Source of the DNA: Virgisporangium aurantiacum
GTDB taxonomy: Bacteria; Actinomycetota; Actinomycetes; Mycobacteriales; Micromonosporaceae
Length of the DNA stretch: 64,000 nucleotides
Reading direction: 5' to 3'
Assembly (NCBI RefSeq): GCF_016863635.1
Contig: NZ_BOPG01000033.1
Coordinates: forward strand, 186,001 to 250,000
Numbering within the stretch: position 1 is the stretch's first letter; the number at the start of each line of letters is the position of its first letter. Of this stretch, positions 8,428 to 17,134 are shown piece after piece. Under the pieces are notes generated by a model. It had not been told where the DNA came from. It saw only the letters and a program-made list of their open reading frames with translations, and made no database searches. A program made the position numbers and the translations under genes.

Positions 8428-9425
8428 GGCAGGTCGCCGATGTTGTCGACGATGCCGCCCCGGCCGCGGACCTGCAGCCGGAACACGTCACCGGCCTTGA
8501 TGTGCCGCGTCGCGTCGAGCGACTCGGCGACGTGGTCGGCGAAGGCCACCAGGCGCTCGCCGATCATGGCGTACGTCGTCGGGTCGAACAGCATGTCCTG
8601 CCTGAGGTAGTCCTCCTGGTGGAAGGTCAGCGCGATCGCCGGGCGCCCGTCGAGGTTGGCGGCGTCCGGGTCGATCTGGACGCCGGGTTGGCGGGCCAGC
8701 CACCGGTAGATCGCCGCCTCGACGACCGGCGGCAGGACGCAGTACATGAGCAGCGCCTCGACATTGGCGTCGACCGACTTCGGCGCGATCTTCCACGCGT
8801 CGAACTTCTCCGGGGTGTCGAGCCCGAAGAGGGCGGCGCAGGGGTAGGTGACGTACTGGATCCGGCGTGCCTGCTCGATCGTGTTGATCCGGCCGCCGTT
8901 CTCCCGCGCACTGATGACCTGGCCGTCGACCCGGTTCCAGTGCTCCCGGCGCAGGGTTTCGGTCTTGCCGGGCACCAGCGCGCCGTTCGGCTCGGCGTCG
9001 GAGATCTCCCGCTGGTTCACGGTGGCGATGACCTCGACGTACATGAACTGGTCAGGACGCGGCGTGACCCACGGCCGCCGGCCCGCCGCCCAGGCCACGT
9101 TCTCGAGGAACTCCGCGGCGCCGGCCGGCCTGGCGTACGGCGGCGCGGCGGCGGGGGTGGCGGCGTCGGCCGCCGGCCGGCCGGTCGCCTGCCCGGTGCC
9201 GCGCGGCTCATCGTCCGTCACCGTGCTTATGACAACGACACCCACCGCGACCGCCGCCGCGGCCGTGACCACCGCGGTGGCGCGGAGCGCCCAGTGCGAC
9301 CGCCGGCGGACCGGCCCCGGGTTGCTGATCCGGTCGAGCAGCGCCGACCGGGCCCGGTCGTGGGCCGTCGCGGACGGCAGCTCGTCGGGTCCGAACACGT
9401 CGTGAAGGACATCGATCTCGTTCAT
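8424..9425 (-). CDS. CU044_5270-family membrane protein, likely sigma-factor partner
   Basis: 333 residues: a short N-terminal cytoplasmic segment (MNEIDVLHDVFGPDELPS, the hallmark of this actinobacterial family), one transmembrane helix (47-68), a Pro/Ala linker and a roughly 240-residue extracytoplasmic domain with WxYxE-like features (QFMYVEVIATVN). Function unknown. The ATG overlaps the upstream sigma gene stop by 4 nt, the usual arrangement for this family, and suggests an anti-sigma or sensor role. Confidence 0.75.
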   Translation of the reverse strand: MNEIDVLHDVFGPDELPSATAHDRARSALLDRISNPGPVRRRSHWALRATAVVTAAAAVAVGVVVISTVTDDEPRGTGQATGRPAADAATPAAAPPYARPAGAAEFLENVAWAAGRRPWVTPRPDQFMYVEVIATVNQREISDAEPNGALVPGKTETLRREHWNRVDGQVISARENGGRINTIEQARRIQYVTYPCAALFGLDTPEKFDAWKIAPKSVDANVEALLMYCVLPPVVEAAIYRWLARQPGVQIDPDAANLDGRPAIALTFHQEDYLRQDMLFDPTTYAMIGERLVAFADHVAESLDATRHIKAGDVFRLQVRGRGGIVDNIGDLP

Positions 9426-9988
9426 AGCGCGTCTTCCTCTCCCAGTGCCGTGCGCATCTCCCGCCGCGCCCGGTGCAACCGCGACCGGACCGTGCCGGCC
9501 GGAACGTCGAGCGCCGTCGCCACCTCGGGCTGGCTGAGGCCGGCCCAGGCGACGAGCAGCAGTACGTCGCGATCGGGCCCGGCGAGCCGGGCCAGCGCCG
9601 CCGCCAGCAGCCCCCGCGCGGTGGCGGCGTCGAGCCGGCCGGCGACGTCGATCTCCGCGGCGGGCCGCTCGGGCGGAACCTTCGACATCGCCCGGTACCG
9701 CCGCGACTCCGCCCGACCGTGCCGGGCGATCAGGTTCGAGGCGATGCCGTACAGCCACGGCCCGGCGTCGGGCCGGGCCGGGTCGTAGCCGGCGAGCCGG
9801 CTGAACGCGACGAGGAACGTCTCGGACGCCACGTCCTCGGCCAGGTCGCGACCGAGCCGCCGGGCCGCGTACGCGTAGATCCGTGCGTAATGTCGGTCGA
9901 ACACCACCGCGAACCGCTCTGGTGACCGGCGGGCGGCGGCGATCAGTTCGGCGTCGGTGCGCATCCTCACGTCGACGTCTGTCTCCAT
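9422..9988 (-). CDS. ECF-type RNA polymerase sigma factor
   Basis: 188 residues. Region 2: FAVVFDRHYARIYAYAARRL, then AEDVASETFLVAFSRL and PWLYGIASNLIARH. Region 4: LSQPEVATALDVPAGTVRSRL. Start ATG at 9988; an internal ATG 8 codons later is also possible. First gene of a pair with the CU044_5270-like protein. Confidence 0.9.
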   Translation of the reverse strand: METDVDVRMRTDAELIAAARRSPERFAVVFDRHYARIYAYAARRLGRDLAEDVASETFLVAFSRLAGYDPARPDAGPWLYGIASNLIARHGRAESRRYRAMSKVPPERPAAEIDVAGRLDAATARGLLAAALARLAGPDRDVLLLVAWAGLSQPEVATALDVPAGTVRSRLHRARREMRTALGEEDAL

Positions 9989-10083
9989 CGGCTGTCACCA
10001 TCCTTCCGACGCTTCTTCGCCGTCGGGGCCGGAAGTGTTCGCGCCGACTTGTTGCCGGGTGCCCGACGAGCGATCTTGGAGAC

Positions 10084-11589
10084 GTGACGACGACGAAAGC
10101 GGCCGGGGTCGGCTTCCGGTCCGACCGGGGGCCGGTGCTGGCCGCCATCATGCTCTGCACCGGTCTGGTGGCGCTGGACTCGACGATCATCGCCACCGCC
10201 GTGCCGTCGATCGTCCGCGACCTGGGCGGATTCTCGCAGTTCCCGTGGCTCTTCTCGATCTACCTGCTCACGCAGGCGGTCACCGTGCCGCTGTACGGGA
10301 AGTTCGCCGACTCGGTCGGGCGCAAGCCGGTGATGTTCCTCGGCATCGGGCTGTTCCTGGCCGGGTCGGTGCTGTGCGGGATCGCCTGGAGCATGCCGGC
10401 GCTGATCGTGGCGCGCGCCGTGCAGGGGCTGGGCGCGGGCGCGGTGCAGCCGATGAGCATGACCATGGTCGGCGACATCTACTCGGTGGCGGAGCGGGCC
10501 CGGGTGACGGGCTACCTCGCCAGCGTCTGGGCGATCTCGGCGGTCGTCGGCCCGACGCTGGGCGGGGTGTTCGCCGAGTACCTGTCCTGGCGGTGGATCT
10601 TCTTCGTCAACCTGCCGCTGGGCGCGATCGCCGCCTGGACGCTGGCCCGCCGGTTCCGGGAGAACGTCGTCCGCAGCCGGCACCGCGTCGACTACCTCGG
10701 CGCCGCGCTGCTCACCGCCGGGTTCTCGCTGGTCATCCTCGGCCTGCTGGAGGGCGGGGTCCGGTGGGCGTGGGCCTCGGTGCCGAGCGTGGCGATCCTC
10801 ACCGCCGGCGGCCTGTTGCTGGTGGCGTTCGTGCTGGTCGAGCGCCGGGCGGCGGAACCGGTGCTGCCGCTGTGGGTGGTGAGCCGGCGCGTCCTGGGCG
10901 GAGCCAACCTCGCCTCGCTCGTGGTCGGCGCGCTGCTGATCGGGCTCAGTTCGTACCTGCCCACGTACGCGCAGGGGGTGCTGGGCGCGGGTCCGCTGGT
11001 GGCCGGGTTCGCGCTGGCCGCCCTGACCATCGGCTGGCCGATCGCGGCGAGCCTCAGCGGGCGGTTCTACCTGCGGATCGGCTTCCGCAACACGTCGCTG
11101 ATCGGCGTGTCGATCGTCATCGTCGCGGCGGTGTTCGCCGCGCTGCTCACCGCCGGGTCACCGATCTGGGTGGCGGCCTGCGCGGCGTTCGTGATGGGCC
11201 TCGGCCTGGGCCTCACCACCAGCCCGACGATCGTGGCGGCGCAGTCGGTGGTCGGCTGGGACCGGCGGGGCGTGGTGACCGCCTCCAACATGTTCGCCCG
11301 GTCGCTGGGCAGCGCGGTCGGCGCCGCCATCTTCGGCGCGATCGCCAACGCGACGCTGGCCGCCCGGTTCGCCGACCCGCCGGGGGAGGTCGCGGGGCAG
11401 GTGCCGAGGGACCTGTCCGCCGACAACCTGATCCTCGACGCGGGGTCCGGCCCGGCGGGCGAGTTCGTCCGGGAGTCCCTGTTCGCCGCCAGCCACCACG
11501 TCTTCCTCGGGCTGGTCGGGCTCGCGGTGGTCGGGCTGGTCGCGATCCTGCTGCTGCCGCGTCGCACCGAGCCGTTGACGTTCGACTGA
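10084..11589 (+). CDS. DHA2-type multidrug efflux MFS transporter
   Basis: 501 residues from a GTG start with GGAG just upstream. About 14 hydrophobic segments fit the DHA2 (EmrB/QacA) group. LDSTIIATAVPSI in helix 1 is motif D1, GKFADSVGRKPVM between helices 2 and 3 is motif A, and WRWIFFVNLPLG is typical of the family. A proton-driven drug/proton antiporter in the cytoplasmic membrane; substrate unknown. Divergent from the sigma operon at its left (95 bp), and convergent with a single base before the gene at its right. Confidence 0.9.
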   Translation: MTTTKAAGVGFRSDRGPVLAAIMLCTGLVALDSTIIATAVPSIVRDLGGFSQFPWLFSIYLLTQAVTVPLYGKFADSVGRKPVMFLGIGLFLAGSVLCGIAWSMPALIVARAVQGLGAGAVQPMSMTMVGDIYSVAERARVTGYLASVWAISAVVGPTLGGVFAEYLSWRWIFFVNLPLGAIAAWTLARRFRENVVRSRHRVDYLGAALLTAGFSLVILGLLEGGVRWAWASVPSVAILTAGGLLLVAFVLVERRAAEPVLPLWVVSRRVLGGANLASLVVGALLIGLSSYLPTYAQGVLGAGPLVAGFALAALTIGWPIAASLSGRFYLRIGFRNTSLIGVSIVIVAAVFAALLTAGSPIWVAACAAFVMGLGLGLTTSPTIVAAQSVVGWDRRGVVTASNMFARSLGSAVGAAIFGAIANATLAARFADPPGEVAGQVPRDLSADNLILDAGSGPAGEFVRESLFAASHHVFLGLVGLAVVGLVAILLLPRRTEPLTFD

Positions 11590-11590
11590 G

Positions 11591-12373
11591 CTACCGGTAC
11601 GGCGTGCCCAGTTTCGCGTCGATGGCGGCCAACACCGCGGTGATCGGGTCGGCGACGGCTGGAACGCACTTGTGCCGGTGGAGGATCAACGCCCGGGCGG
11701 TGCCGTCCGGAGAGTGGACGAAGACGACGTCGATCTGCCACGGCGGCGGCGCCACTGGCCCGGGCGAGCAGGAGCCCGACGGGGAGGCCGTGGGCACGCT
11801 CGGCGCGCTGCCCGATGCCCAGGGCGGCCCGTCGCTCGATGCCCAGGGTGGATACGGCTGGGTGGTGGTGACGAGGGCGTTCCGGAACGTCGTCACGTCA
11901 GCGACGTCGGGCCCGGCGATCAACGCGTTCCCGCCCTCGCTCAGGTCGAACGTGGTCTGGGAGTAGCGGCACAGCGTCACCGCGGAGATCTCCGGCAGCC
12001 GTCCGCCGACGAACGCCTCGACCAACGGCAGGCGCCGGAACGCGACGGCCGGCGGGCAGGTGCCCGGGCCGGGCATCGGGAAGTCCTTCGGCGGATCACT
12101 GTGTGGTGGCGGCGGCACGGGCGGCCCCGGCCGGTTGCTCACCGGGCCCGTTCCGGAGGACGCGGGGCCCGCCCCGAAGGGTCCCGGGTCGGCCGGGGTG
12201 AGCACCGCGATCGTGGTGCCGATCGTCACCACCGAGGCGAGCGCGGCGAGGGCGGTGCCGGTCACGGTCATCCGCCGGCGGGCGGCCGCCCGGCCCCGGA
12301 TCGCGGCCAGCCGGTCGGGCGGCGCCGGAAGCGGCGGCACCACGTCCAGCAGGGTCTGCTTGATGTCGTTCAT
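11591..12373 (-). CDS. single-pass membrane protein co-translated with a SigE-family sigma factor
   Basis: 260 residues: a basic cytoplasmic N-terminus, a transmembrane helix (about 36-58), a Pro-rich linker (65-105) and an extracytoplasmic domain with four Cys (TCPPAV, TLCRYS, GSCSPG, HKCVP) that could form disulfides. Start ATG at 12373 overlaps the sigma stop by 4 nt. No known domain is recognised; position suggests a negative regulator or sensor. Confidence 0.6.
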   Translation of the reverse strand: MNDIKQTLLDVVPPLPAPPDRLAAIRGRAAARRRMTVTGTALAALASVVTIGTTIAVLTPADPGPFGAGPASSGTGPVSNRPGPPVPPPPHSDPPKDFPMPGPGTCPPAVAFRRLPLVEAFVGGRLPEISAVTLCRYSQTTFDLSEGGNALIAGPDVADVTTFRNALVTTTQPYPPWASSDGPPWASGSAPSVPTASPSGSCSPGPVAPPPWQIDVVFVHSPDGTARALILHRHKCVPAVADPITAVLAAIDAKLGTPYR

Positions 12374-12879
12374 CGAACGCCCTCCTCGGCGACGTGTGGA
12401 TCGAGCCGCAGTGCGGCGAGGGCCCGGCCGGCCTGCACCCGCACCGTCGCCGGCGAGCAGCCCAGGAGGCTCGCGGTCTCCGCGACCGAGAGGTCCTCGA
12501 CGTAGCGCAGCACCACCACGGCCCGCTGCTGCCGGCTCAGCCCGGCCAGCGCCCGCCGGATCGCGTCGCGGTCCGCGGTTCGACCGGCGAGTTCACCCGG
12601 TGCGGTCGGGTCGGGCGGCGCCTCCGTCGGAACCTCGAACCGCCAGTGACGCCGTTGCCAGGACAGGAACTTCGTGACGAGCACCCGCCGCACGTACGCC
12701 TCGGGGTGGCCGCCCGCGACGATCCGCCGCCACTTCGGCCACACCACGGCGAGCGCCGTCTGGAGCAGGTCCTCGGCCCGACCGGCGTCGCCGGTCAGGA
12801 GCCACGCGGTGCGCAGGAGGTGCGGCGACCGGTTGGCGACGAAACCCGCGAAGTCGTCGTCGGGAGTCGATGCACTCAC
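12370..12879 (-). CDS. SigE-family (ECF-like) sigma factor
   Basis: About 170 residues. DDFAGFVANRSPHLLRTAWL, then GDAGRAEDLLQTAL and EAYVRRVLVTKFLSW are region 2 of the actinobacterial SigE family, and VAETASLLGCSPATVRVQ is the region 4 helix-turn-helix. The start is uncertain: a GTG at 12879 or a TTG at 12888, neither with a clear Shine-Dalgarno sequence. Pairs with the downstream membrane protein. Confidence 0.85.
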   Translation of the reverse strand: MSASTPDDDFAGFVANRSPHLLRTAWLLTGDAGRAEDLLQTALAVVWPKWRRIVAGGHPEAYVRRVLVTKFLSWQRRHWRFEVPTEAPPDPTAPGELAGRTADRDAIRRALAGLSRQQRAVVVLRYVEDLSVAETASLLGCSPATVRVQAGRALAALRLDPHVAEEGVR

Positions 12880-12936
12880 ACCTGTCAAACGCCGTGGGCG
12901 GGCCGGAAGGTAAACAACCGGCTTTTACAAGTCTAG

Positions 12937-12955
12937 TTAGGCTAGGCTAACCTTC
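12937..12955. promoter_or_regulatory. iron box (DmdR/IdeR/DtxR-type operator)
   Basis: TTAGGCTAGGCTAACCTTC matches the DtxR-family consensus TTAGGTTAGGCTAACCTAA at 16 of 19 positions. It ends 4 bp before the GTG of the siderophore ABC operon and overlaps a plausible -10 (TAGTTA 12934-12939, with TAAACA 17 bp before). Iron-loaded repressor would shut off the uptake operon. Confidence 0.9.
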
Positions 12956-12959
12956 ACCC

Positions 12960-13799
12960 GTGCGGGACGATGATCGACGGGACGGCCTCCGCGGCGAGCG
13001 GTTGACGCTCGGCTACCACGGCGCGCCGGTGGTGCACGAGGCCTCCATCACCGTGCCGGCGGGCGCGGTCACCGCGCTGGTCGGCCCGAACGGCAGCGGC
13101 AAGTCGACGCTGCTGCGGGCGCTCGCCCGGCTGCACCGGCCGGCCGGCGGCGACGTCCGGTTCGACGACGGGTCGTCGGCGCTCGCGCTGCCGGCCAGGG
13201 ACTTCGCGAAGCGGGTCACGCTGCTGGCGCAGAGCCGGCCGACGCCCGGCGGGGTCACCGTCCACGACGTGGTCGGCTACGGCCGGCACCCCTACCGCGG
13301 CCGCTGGCGCGGCTTCCGGGAGAACCCGGATCCCGACGGCGTGCGCGCCGTCGCCTGGGCGATGGACGTCACCGGCCTCACGTCGATGGCCGACCGCCCG
13401 GTCGACGAGTTGTCCGGCGGCGAACTGCAGCGCGTCTGGCTGGCCACGTGCCTCGCGCAGGACACCGGGGTCCTGCTCCTCGACGAGCCGACGACGTTCC
13501 TCGACCTCCGGTACCAGGTGGAGATCCTCGACCTGGTGCGCGATCTCGCCGACGAGCACGGGGTCGCCGTCGGGATCGTCCTGCACGACCTGAACCAGGC
13601 CGCGGCCGTCGCCGACCGGGTGGTGCTGCTGCACCGCGGGAAAGTCATGGCCGCGGGTGACCCGGCCGACGTCCTCACACCGGAGCGGCTGACCACGGCG
13701 TACGGCATCGAGGTCGACGTCGTGGTCGACCCGGAGACCGGGCTGGTCACCACCCGGCCGGTCGGCCGGCACACCAAGATCAAAGGAAGAGCGACATGA
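12960..13799 (+). CDS. iron-siderophore ABC transporter, ATP-binding protein
   Basis: 279 residues, GTG start. Walker A GPNGSGKSTLL (about 44-54), signature LSGGELQRVWLA, Walker B VLLLDEPTTFLDL and switch His in VLHDLNQAA are all intact, as in the FepC/FecE group. It powers import of ferric siderophore through the downstream permease. The start is 5 nt after the iron box, so the leader is very short and there is no room for a normal ribosome binding site. Confidence 0.93.
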   Translation: MRDDDRRDGLRGERLTLGYHGAPVVHEASITVPAGAVTALVGPNGSGKSTLLRALARLHRPAGGDVRFDDGSSALALPARDFAKRVTLLAQSRPTPGGVTVHDVVGYGRHPYRGRWRGFRENPDPDGVRAVAWAMDVTGLTSMADRPVDELSGGELQRVWLATCLAQDTGVLLLDEPTTFLDLRYQVEILDLVRDLADEHGVAVGIVLHDLNQAAAVADRVVLLHRGKVMAAGDPADVLTPERLTTAYGIEVDVVVDPETGLVTTRPVGRHTKIKGRAT

Positions 13800-14770
13800 A
13801 ACGTGTTCTGGCCGCCGTCCTGGCCGGCGCTTTACTGCTGACCGGCTGCGGCACCACCGAGGAGCCGGTGAAGAAGGGTGACACCACGACCGACCCCGGC
13901 GGCCCGGTCACCTACACCGACGCCCGCGGCAAGACGGTGACGTTGAAGGCGCCGGCGACCAAGGTGGTCAGCCTGGAGTGGGGCGAGACCGAGATGCTGG
14001 TGAGCCTCGGCGTGCAGCCGGTCGGCGCCGCCGACACCAAGGGCTACACCACCTGGAACACGGCCGCGAAGCTCGACGCGTCGGTGAAGGACGTGGGCAT
14101 GCGCGGCGAGCCGAGCGTCGACTCGATCGCCGCCCTCCAGCCCGACCTCATCGTGATGGAGCAGGACTCGACCGCCGCGGTCATCGATCAACTGGAGAAG
14201 TTCGCGCCGGTGCTCGTCGCCAAGGGCAGCGACGCGAGCCGCAACCTCGACCGCATGCGCGACGACTTCGCCCTGATCGCCGCCGCCGTCGGCAAGGCCG
14301 ACGAGGCGAATAAGGTTCTCGACGACTTCGACAGGGCCCTCGCCGACGGCAAGAAGAAGATCGACGCCGCCGGAGCCGCGGGGAAGAGCTTCGCGATCGC
14401 CGACGGCTGGAAGGAAGGCAGCACGGTCAACATCAGGATGTTCGGCCAGGGTGCGCTCGTCTCCCAGCTCGGCATCCGGCTCGGCCTGAAGAACGTCTGG
14501 ACCGGCAAGGTCGACGAGGCGTGGGGCCTGGGCCAGACCGACGTCGAGGGCATGAACGTCCTCAAGGACGCCGACCTGCACTTCTTCTACAACGCCTCCG
14601 ACGGCGACGACGTGTTCGCGCAGGGCCTGGCCGGCAACGCGATCTGGGACTCGCTGTCGTTCGTGCAGAAGAAGCAGCTGCACAAGATGCCGAACGGGAT
14701 CTGGACGTTCGGCGGCCCGGCGTCCTGCAAGCAGTACATCGAGCAGCTCGTCAAGGTCTACGCCCCTTGA
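13796..14770 (+). CDS. iron-siderophore substrate-binding lipoprotein
   Basis: 324 residues with a lipoprotein signal (KRVLAAVLAGALLLTGC, Cys at 18). Class III binding-protein fold: VVSLEWGETEMLVSLGVQPVG is the typical first helix region and IAALQPDLIVMEQ follows. Captures ferric siderophore at the membrane surface. ATGA overlap with the ATPase gene. Codon 13 is the rare leucine codon TTA (13832-13834), of interest because TTA depends on the bldA tRNA in related actinomycetes. Confidence 0.92.
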   Translation: MKRVLAAVLAGALLLTGCGTTEEPVKKGDTTTDPGGPVTYTDARGKTVTLKAPATKVVSLEWGETEMLVSLGVQPVGAADTKGYTTWNTAAKLDASVKDVGMRGEPSVDSIAALQPDLIVMEQDSTAAVIDQLEKFAPVLVAKGSDASRNLDRMRDDFALIAAAVGKADEANKVLDDFDRALADGKKKIDAAGAAGKSFAIADGWKEGSTVNIRMFGQGALVSQLGIRLGLKNVWTGKVDEAWGLGQTDVEGMNVLKDADLHFFYNASDGDDVFAQGLAGNAIWDSLSFVQKKQLHKMPNGIWTFGGPASCKQYIEQLVKVYAP

Positions 14771-14778
14771 GCCAGGTC

Positions 14779-16845
14779 ATGGAAAGGGCGACCCCGGTCG
14801 CCCTTCCACCCGTTCGACCGGTGCGGGTCACCGGGCTCGCGATCGGCGCGGTGACCGTCGTGCTGGTGCTCGCCCTGATCCACCTGACCCAGGGCACCAG
14901 CGACCTCGGCGCGCTCGACCTGGTCCGCTGGATCTTCGGCGCTTCCGATGAAGATGCGGCGAAGATCCTCGTCGCCGCCCGGCTGCCGCGGTTGCTCGCC
15001 GGCGTCGCGGTCGGCGTCGCGCTGGGCTTCGCCGGCGCCACGCTGCAGTCGCTGGCCCGCAACCCGCTGGCCTCGCCCGACACACTCGCCGTCAACGCCG
15101 GCGCGCACCTGACCGTGGTGGCGGCGGCCGCGTTCGGGCTCTCCCTGCCGATCCTGCCGTCGGGCGGGCTGTCGTTCGTCGGCGGGCTGCTGGCGGCCGT
15201 CTTCGTGCTCATGCTCTCGGCCGGCGGCGCGTCCGGCCCGGCCCGGCTCATCCTCGCCGGCACCGCGACCGCGTTCGCGCTGAACGCGCTGACCGTGCTG
15301 TTGATGCTGCTGTTCCAGCGGGAGACCGTCGGCTTCTACGCGTGGGGCAACGGCACGCTGGTGCAGGGCGACTACGACGCCGTCGTGCAGACCGCGCCGG
15401 TCATCGCGCTCGCCGCGCTCGGCTGCCTGATCCTGGGCCGGCGCCTCGACATCCTCGCCCTCGGCGACGACACCGCCACCGTCCTCGGCCTGCACGTGCG
15501 GCGCACGCGGCTGATCGGCACCGTGCTCGCCGTGCTGCTGTCCACCGCCGCGGTCACCATCGCCGGCCCGGTCGGCTTCGTCGGGCTGTGCGCGCCGGTG
15601 ATCGTGCGGCTGCTCGCCCGCGCCGTGCCCGGACTGCACCGGCACCGGCTGCTCATGCCGTTCTCGGCGGTCGCCGGCATCGTGATCGTGATCGGCTCCG
15701 ACATCCTGCTGCGGTCGGTGCTCGGCGCCCAGGCCGGCGTCGACGTGCCCACCGGCGTCGTCACGTCGTTGTTCGGCGCGGTCGTCCTGGTGTGGCTGGC
15801 GCGCGGCCACCGCGAGGCGCGGCCGTCGTCGACCCACCTGGCCAGGGTGCGGTCGGCGCGGTTCGTCGCGGTCGTCCTGGTCGTCGCGGTCGTTCTGGTT
15901 CCGGTGGTCACCGTGGTCGGTCTGCTTGCGGGTGACGCGTGGCTGCTGGGCGGTGACGTCGTGAACTGGCTGGCCGGCCGCTCCGGCCCGGCGGTGACGT
16001 ACGTGCTCGACCAGCGGTACCCGCGCGTGCTCGCCGCGCTGCTGGCCGGTGCGGCCCTGGCGGTCGCCGGTACCACGGTGCAGGCGGTGTGCCGCAACCC
16101 GCTGGCGGAGCCGGGGATCCTCGGCGTCACCGCGGGTGCGGGCGTCGGCGCGGTGGCCTTGATCACCACGGTTCCGGCCGTGAGCGTGTGGGCGATGACC
16201 GGCGTGGCCGGTGCCGGCGCGCTGGTCGCGTTCGCGATCGTCTACGGCCTGGCCTGGCGCGGCGGCCTCGACTCCGACCGGCTGATCCTGATCGGCTTCG
16301 GCGTCTTCACCGCGGGCACTGCGATCATCACGTTCATCATCATCGCGACCGACCCCTGGAACACCGGCAAGGCGCTCACCTGGCTCTCCGGCTCCACCTA
16401 CGGGCGCACGGCGCTGCAGGTGCTGCCGGTCGCCATCGGTCTCGTCGTCCTGACCCTCCTGCTGGCCGGCTCGGTGCGCCGCCTCGACCTGCTCGCCCTC
16501 GACGACGACACGCCGCGGGTGCTGGGCGTCCACCTGGAACGCGTCCGGTTGCTGACGCTCACCGCGGCCGCCCTGCTCACCTCGACGGCGGTCGCGGCGA
16601 TCGGCGTGGTCGGCTTCGTCGGCCTGATCGCGCCGCACGCCGCGCGCGCCCTGGTCGGTGGACGGCACAGCCGGGTGCTGCCGGCGGCGGCGCTGCTCGG
16701 CGCGCTGCTGGTGAGCGTCGCCGACACGGTCGGCCGGACGGTGATCGCCCCGGCCCAGATCCCGGCGGGGCTGGCGACGGCGATGATCGGCACGCCGTAC
16801 TTCATCTGGCTGCTGTGGCGAACGCGGGTCCGCCCCGTCGGCTGA
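14779..16845 (+). CDS. fused double-length iron-siderophore permease (FhuB-like)
   Basis: 688 residues with two homologous FecCD halves, each about 10 transmembrane helices. RLPRLLAGVAVGVALGFAG with RNPLASPDTLAVNAGA in half one corresponds to RYPRVLAALLAGAALAVAG with RNPLAEPGILGVTAGA in half two. GPVGFVGLCAPVIVRLL and VGFVGLIAPHAARAL are the ATPase-contact loops. The single chain replaces separate D and G subunits, as in FhuB. ATG at 14779; a TTG at 14767 overlapping the previous stop is the alternative. Confidence 0.93.
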   Translation: MERATPVALPPVRPVRVTGLAIGAVTVVLVLALIHLTQGTSDLGALDLVRWIFGASDEDAAKILVAARLPRLLAGVAVGVALGFAGATLQSLARNPLASPDTLAVNAGAHLTVVAAAAFGLSLPILPSGGLSFVGGLLAAVFVLMLSAGGASGPARLILAGTATAFALNALTVLLMLLFQRETVGFYAWGNGTLVQGDYDAVVQTAPVIALAALGCLILGRRLDILALGDDTATVLGLHVRRTRLIGTVLAVLLSTAAVTIAGPVGFVGLCAPVIVRLLARAVPGLHRHRLLMPFSAVAGIVIVIGSDILLRSVLGAQAGVDVPTGVVTSLFGAVVLVWLARGHREARPSSTHLARVRSARFVAVVLVVAVVLVPVVTVVGLLAGDAWLLGGDVVNWLAGRSGPAVTYVLDQRYPRVLAALLAGAALAVAGTTVQAVCRNPLAEPGILGVTAGAGVGAVALITTVPAVSVWAMTGVAGAGALVAFAIVYGLAWRGGLDSDRLILIGFGVFTAGTAIITFIIIATDPWNTGKALTWLSGSTYGRTALQVLPVAIGLVVLTLLLAGSVRRLDLLALDDDTPRVLGVHLERVRLLTLTAAALLTSTAVAAIGVVGFVGLIAPHAARALVGGRHSRVLPAAALLGALLVSVADTVGRTVIAPAQIPAGLATAMIGTPYFIWLLWRTRVRPVG

Positions 16846-16905
16846 TCCGTAGACGACGCTCGTTTGGGTATTCGCGCCCCCGGCGCAAGTCGACGCTTGC
16901 AGGCA

Positions 16906-16946
16906 CGCCTGGCGGAAACGGGGCGATTTGCGAACTTTGCCAGGCG
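16906..16946. terminator. inverted repeat after the siderophore operon
   Basis: CGCCTGGC (16906-16913) pairs perfectly with GCCAGGCG (16939-16946) around a 25-nt loop, 61 nt after the permease stop. It could end the iron operon. The core is shared with the element at 5864-5909, so a dispersed repeat is also possible. The rest of the 16846-17071 gap shows nothing I recognise. Confidence 0.45.
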
Positions 16947-17088
16947 GTCGCTGTCCGGTTCGCGAGACGTTTCCGGATCCTGGACTGCCAGAGGGCCCAT
17001 AACCCCCGCACGAGTCCAAGATTCACAAAAGACAGATCCCCAAGTGTGAGCACCGCGCGGGCAGGCGGGGCTTGACTTTGTCTCATTC

Positions 17089-17124
17089 TATGTCGCACTC
17101 TCTTGGTACAACGAGTGCGACATA
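17089..17124. promoter_or_regulatory. operator for the YtrA-type GntR operon
   Basis: A perfect 12-bp inverted repeat, TATGTCGCACTC-n12-GAGTGCGACATA, ends 10 bp before the first start codon. TTGACT at 17072-17077 is a likely -35 element. YtrA-subfamily GntR proteins typically repress their own operons through such palindromes, and one is encoded by the second gene. Confidence 0.75.
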
Positions 17125-17134
17125 GGAGAGCCCC

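Noticed and set aside
14758..17019. A 753-codon minus-strand frame opposite the permease
   Set aside because: Extremely rich in Gln/Arg/Asp/Gly, as expected for the complement of a hydrophobic transporter gene.
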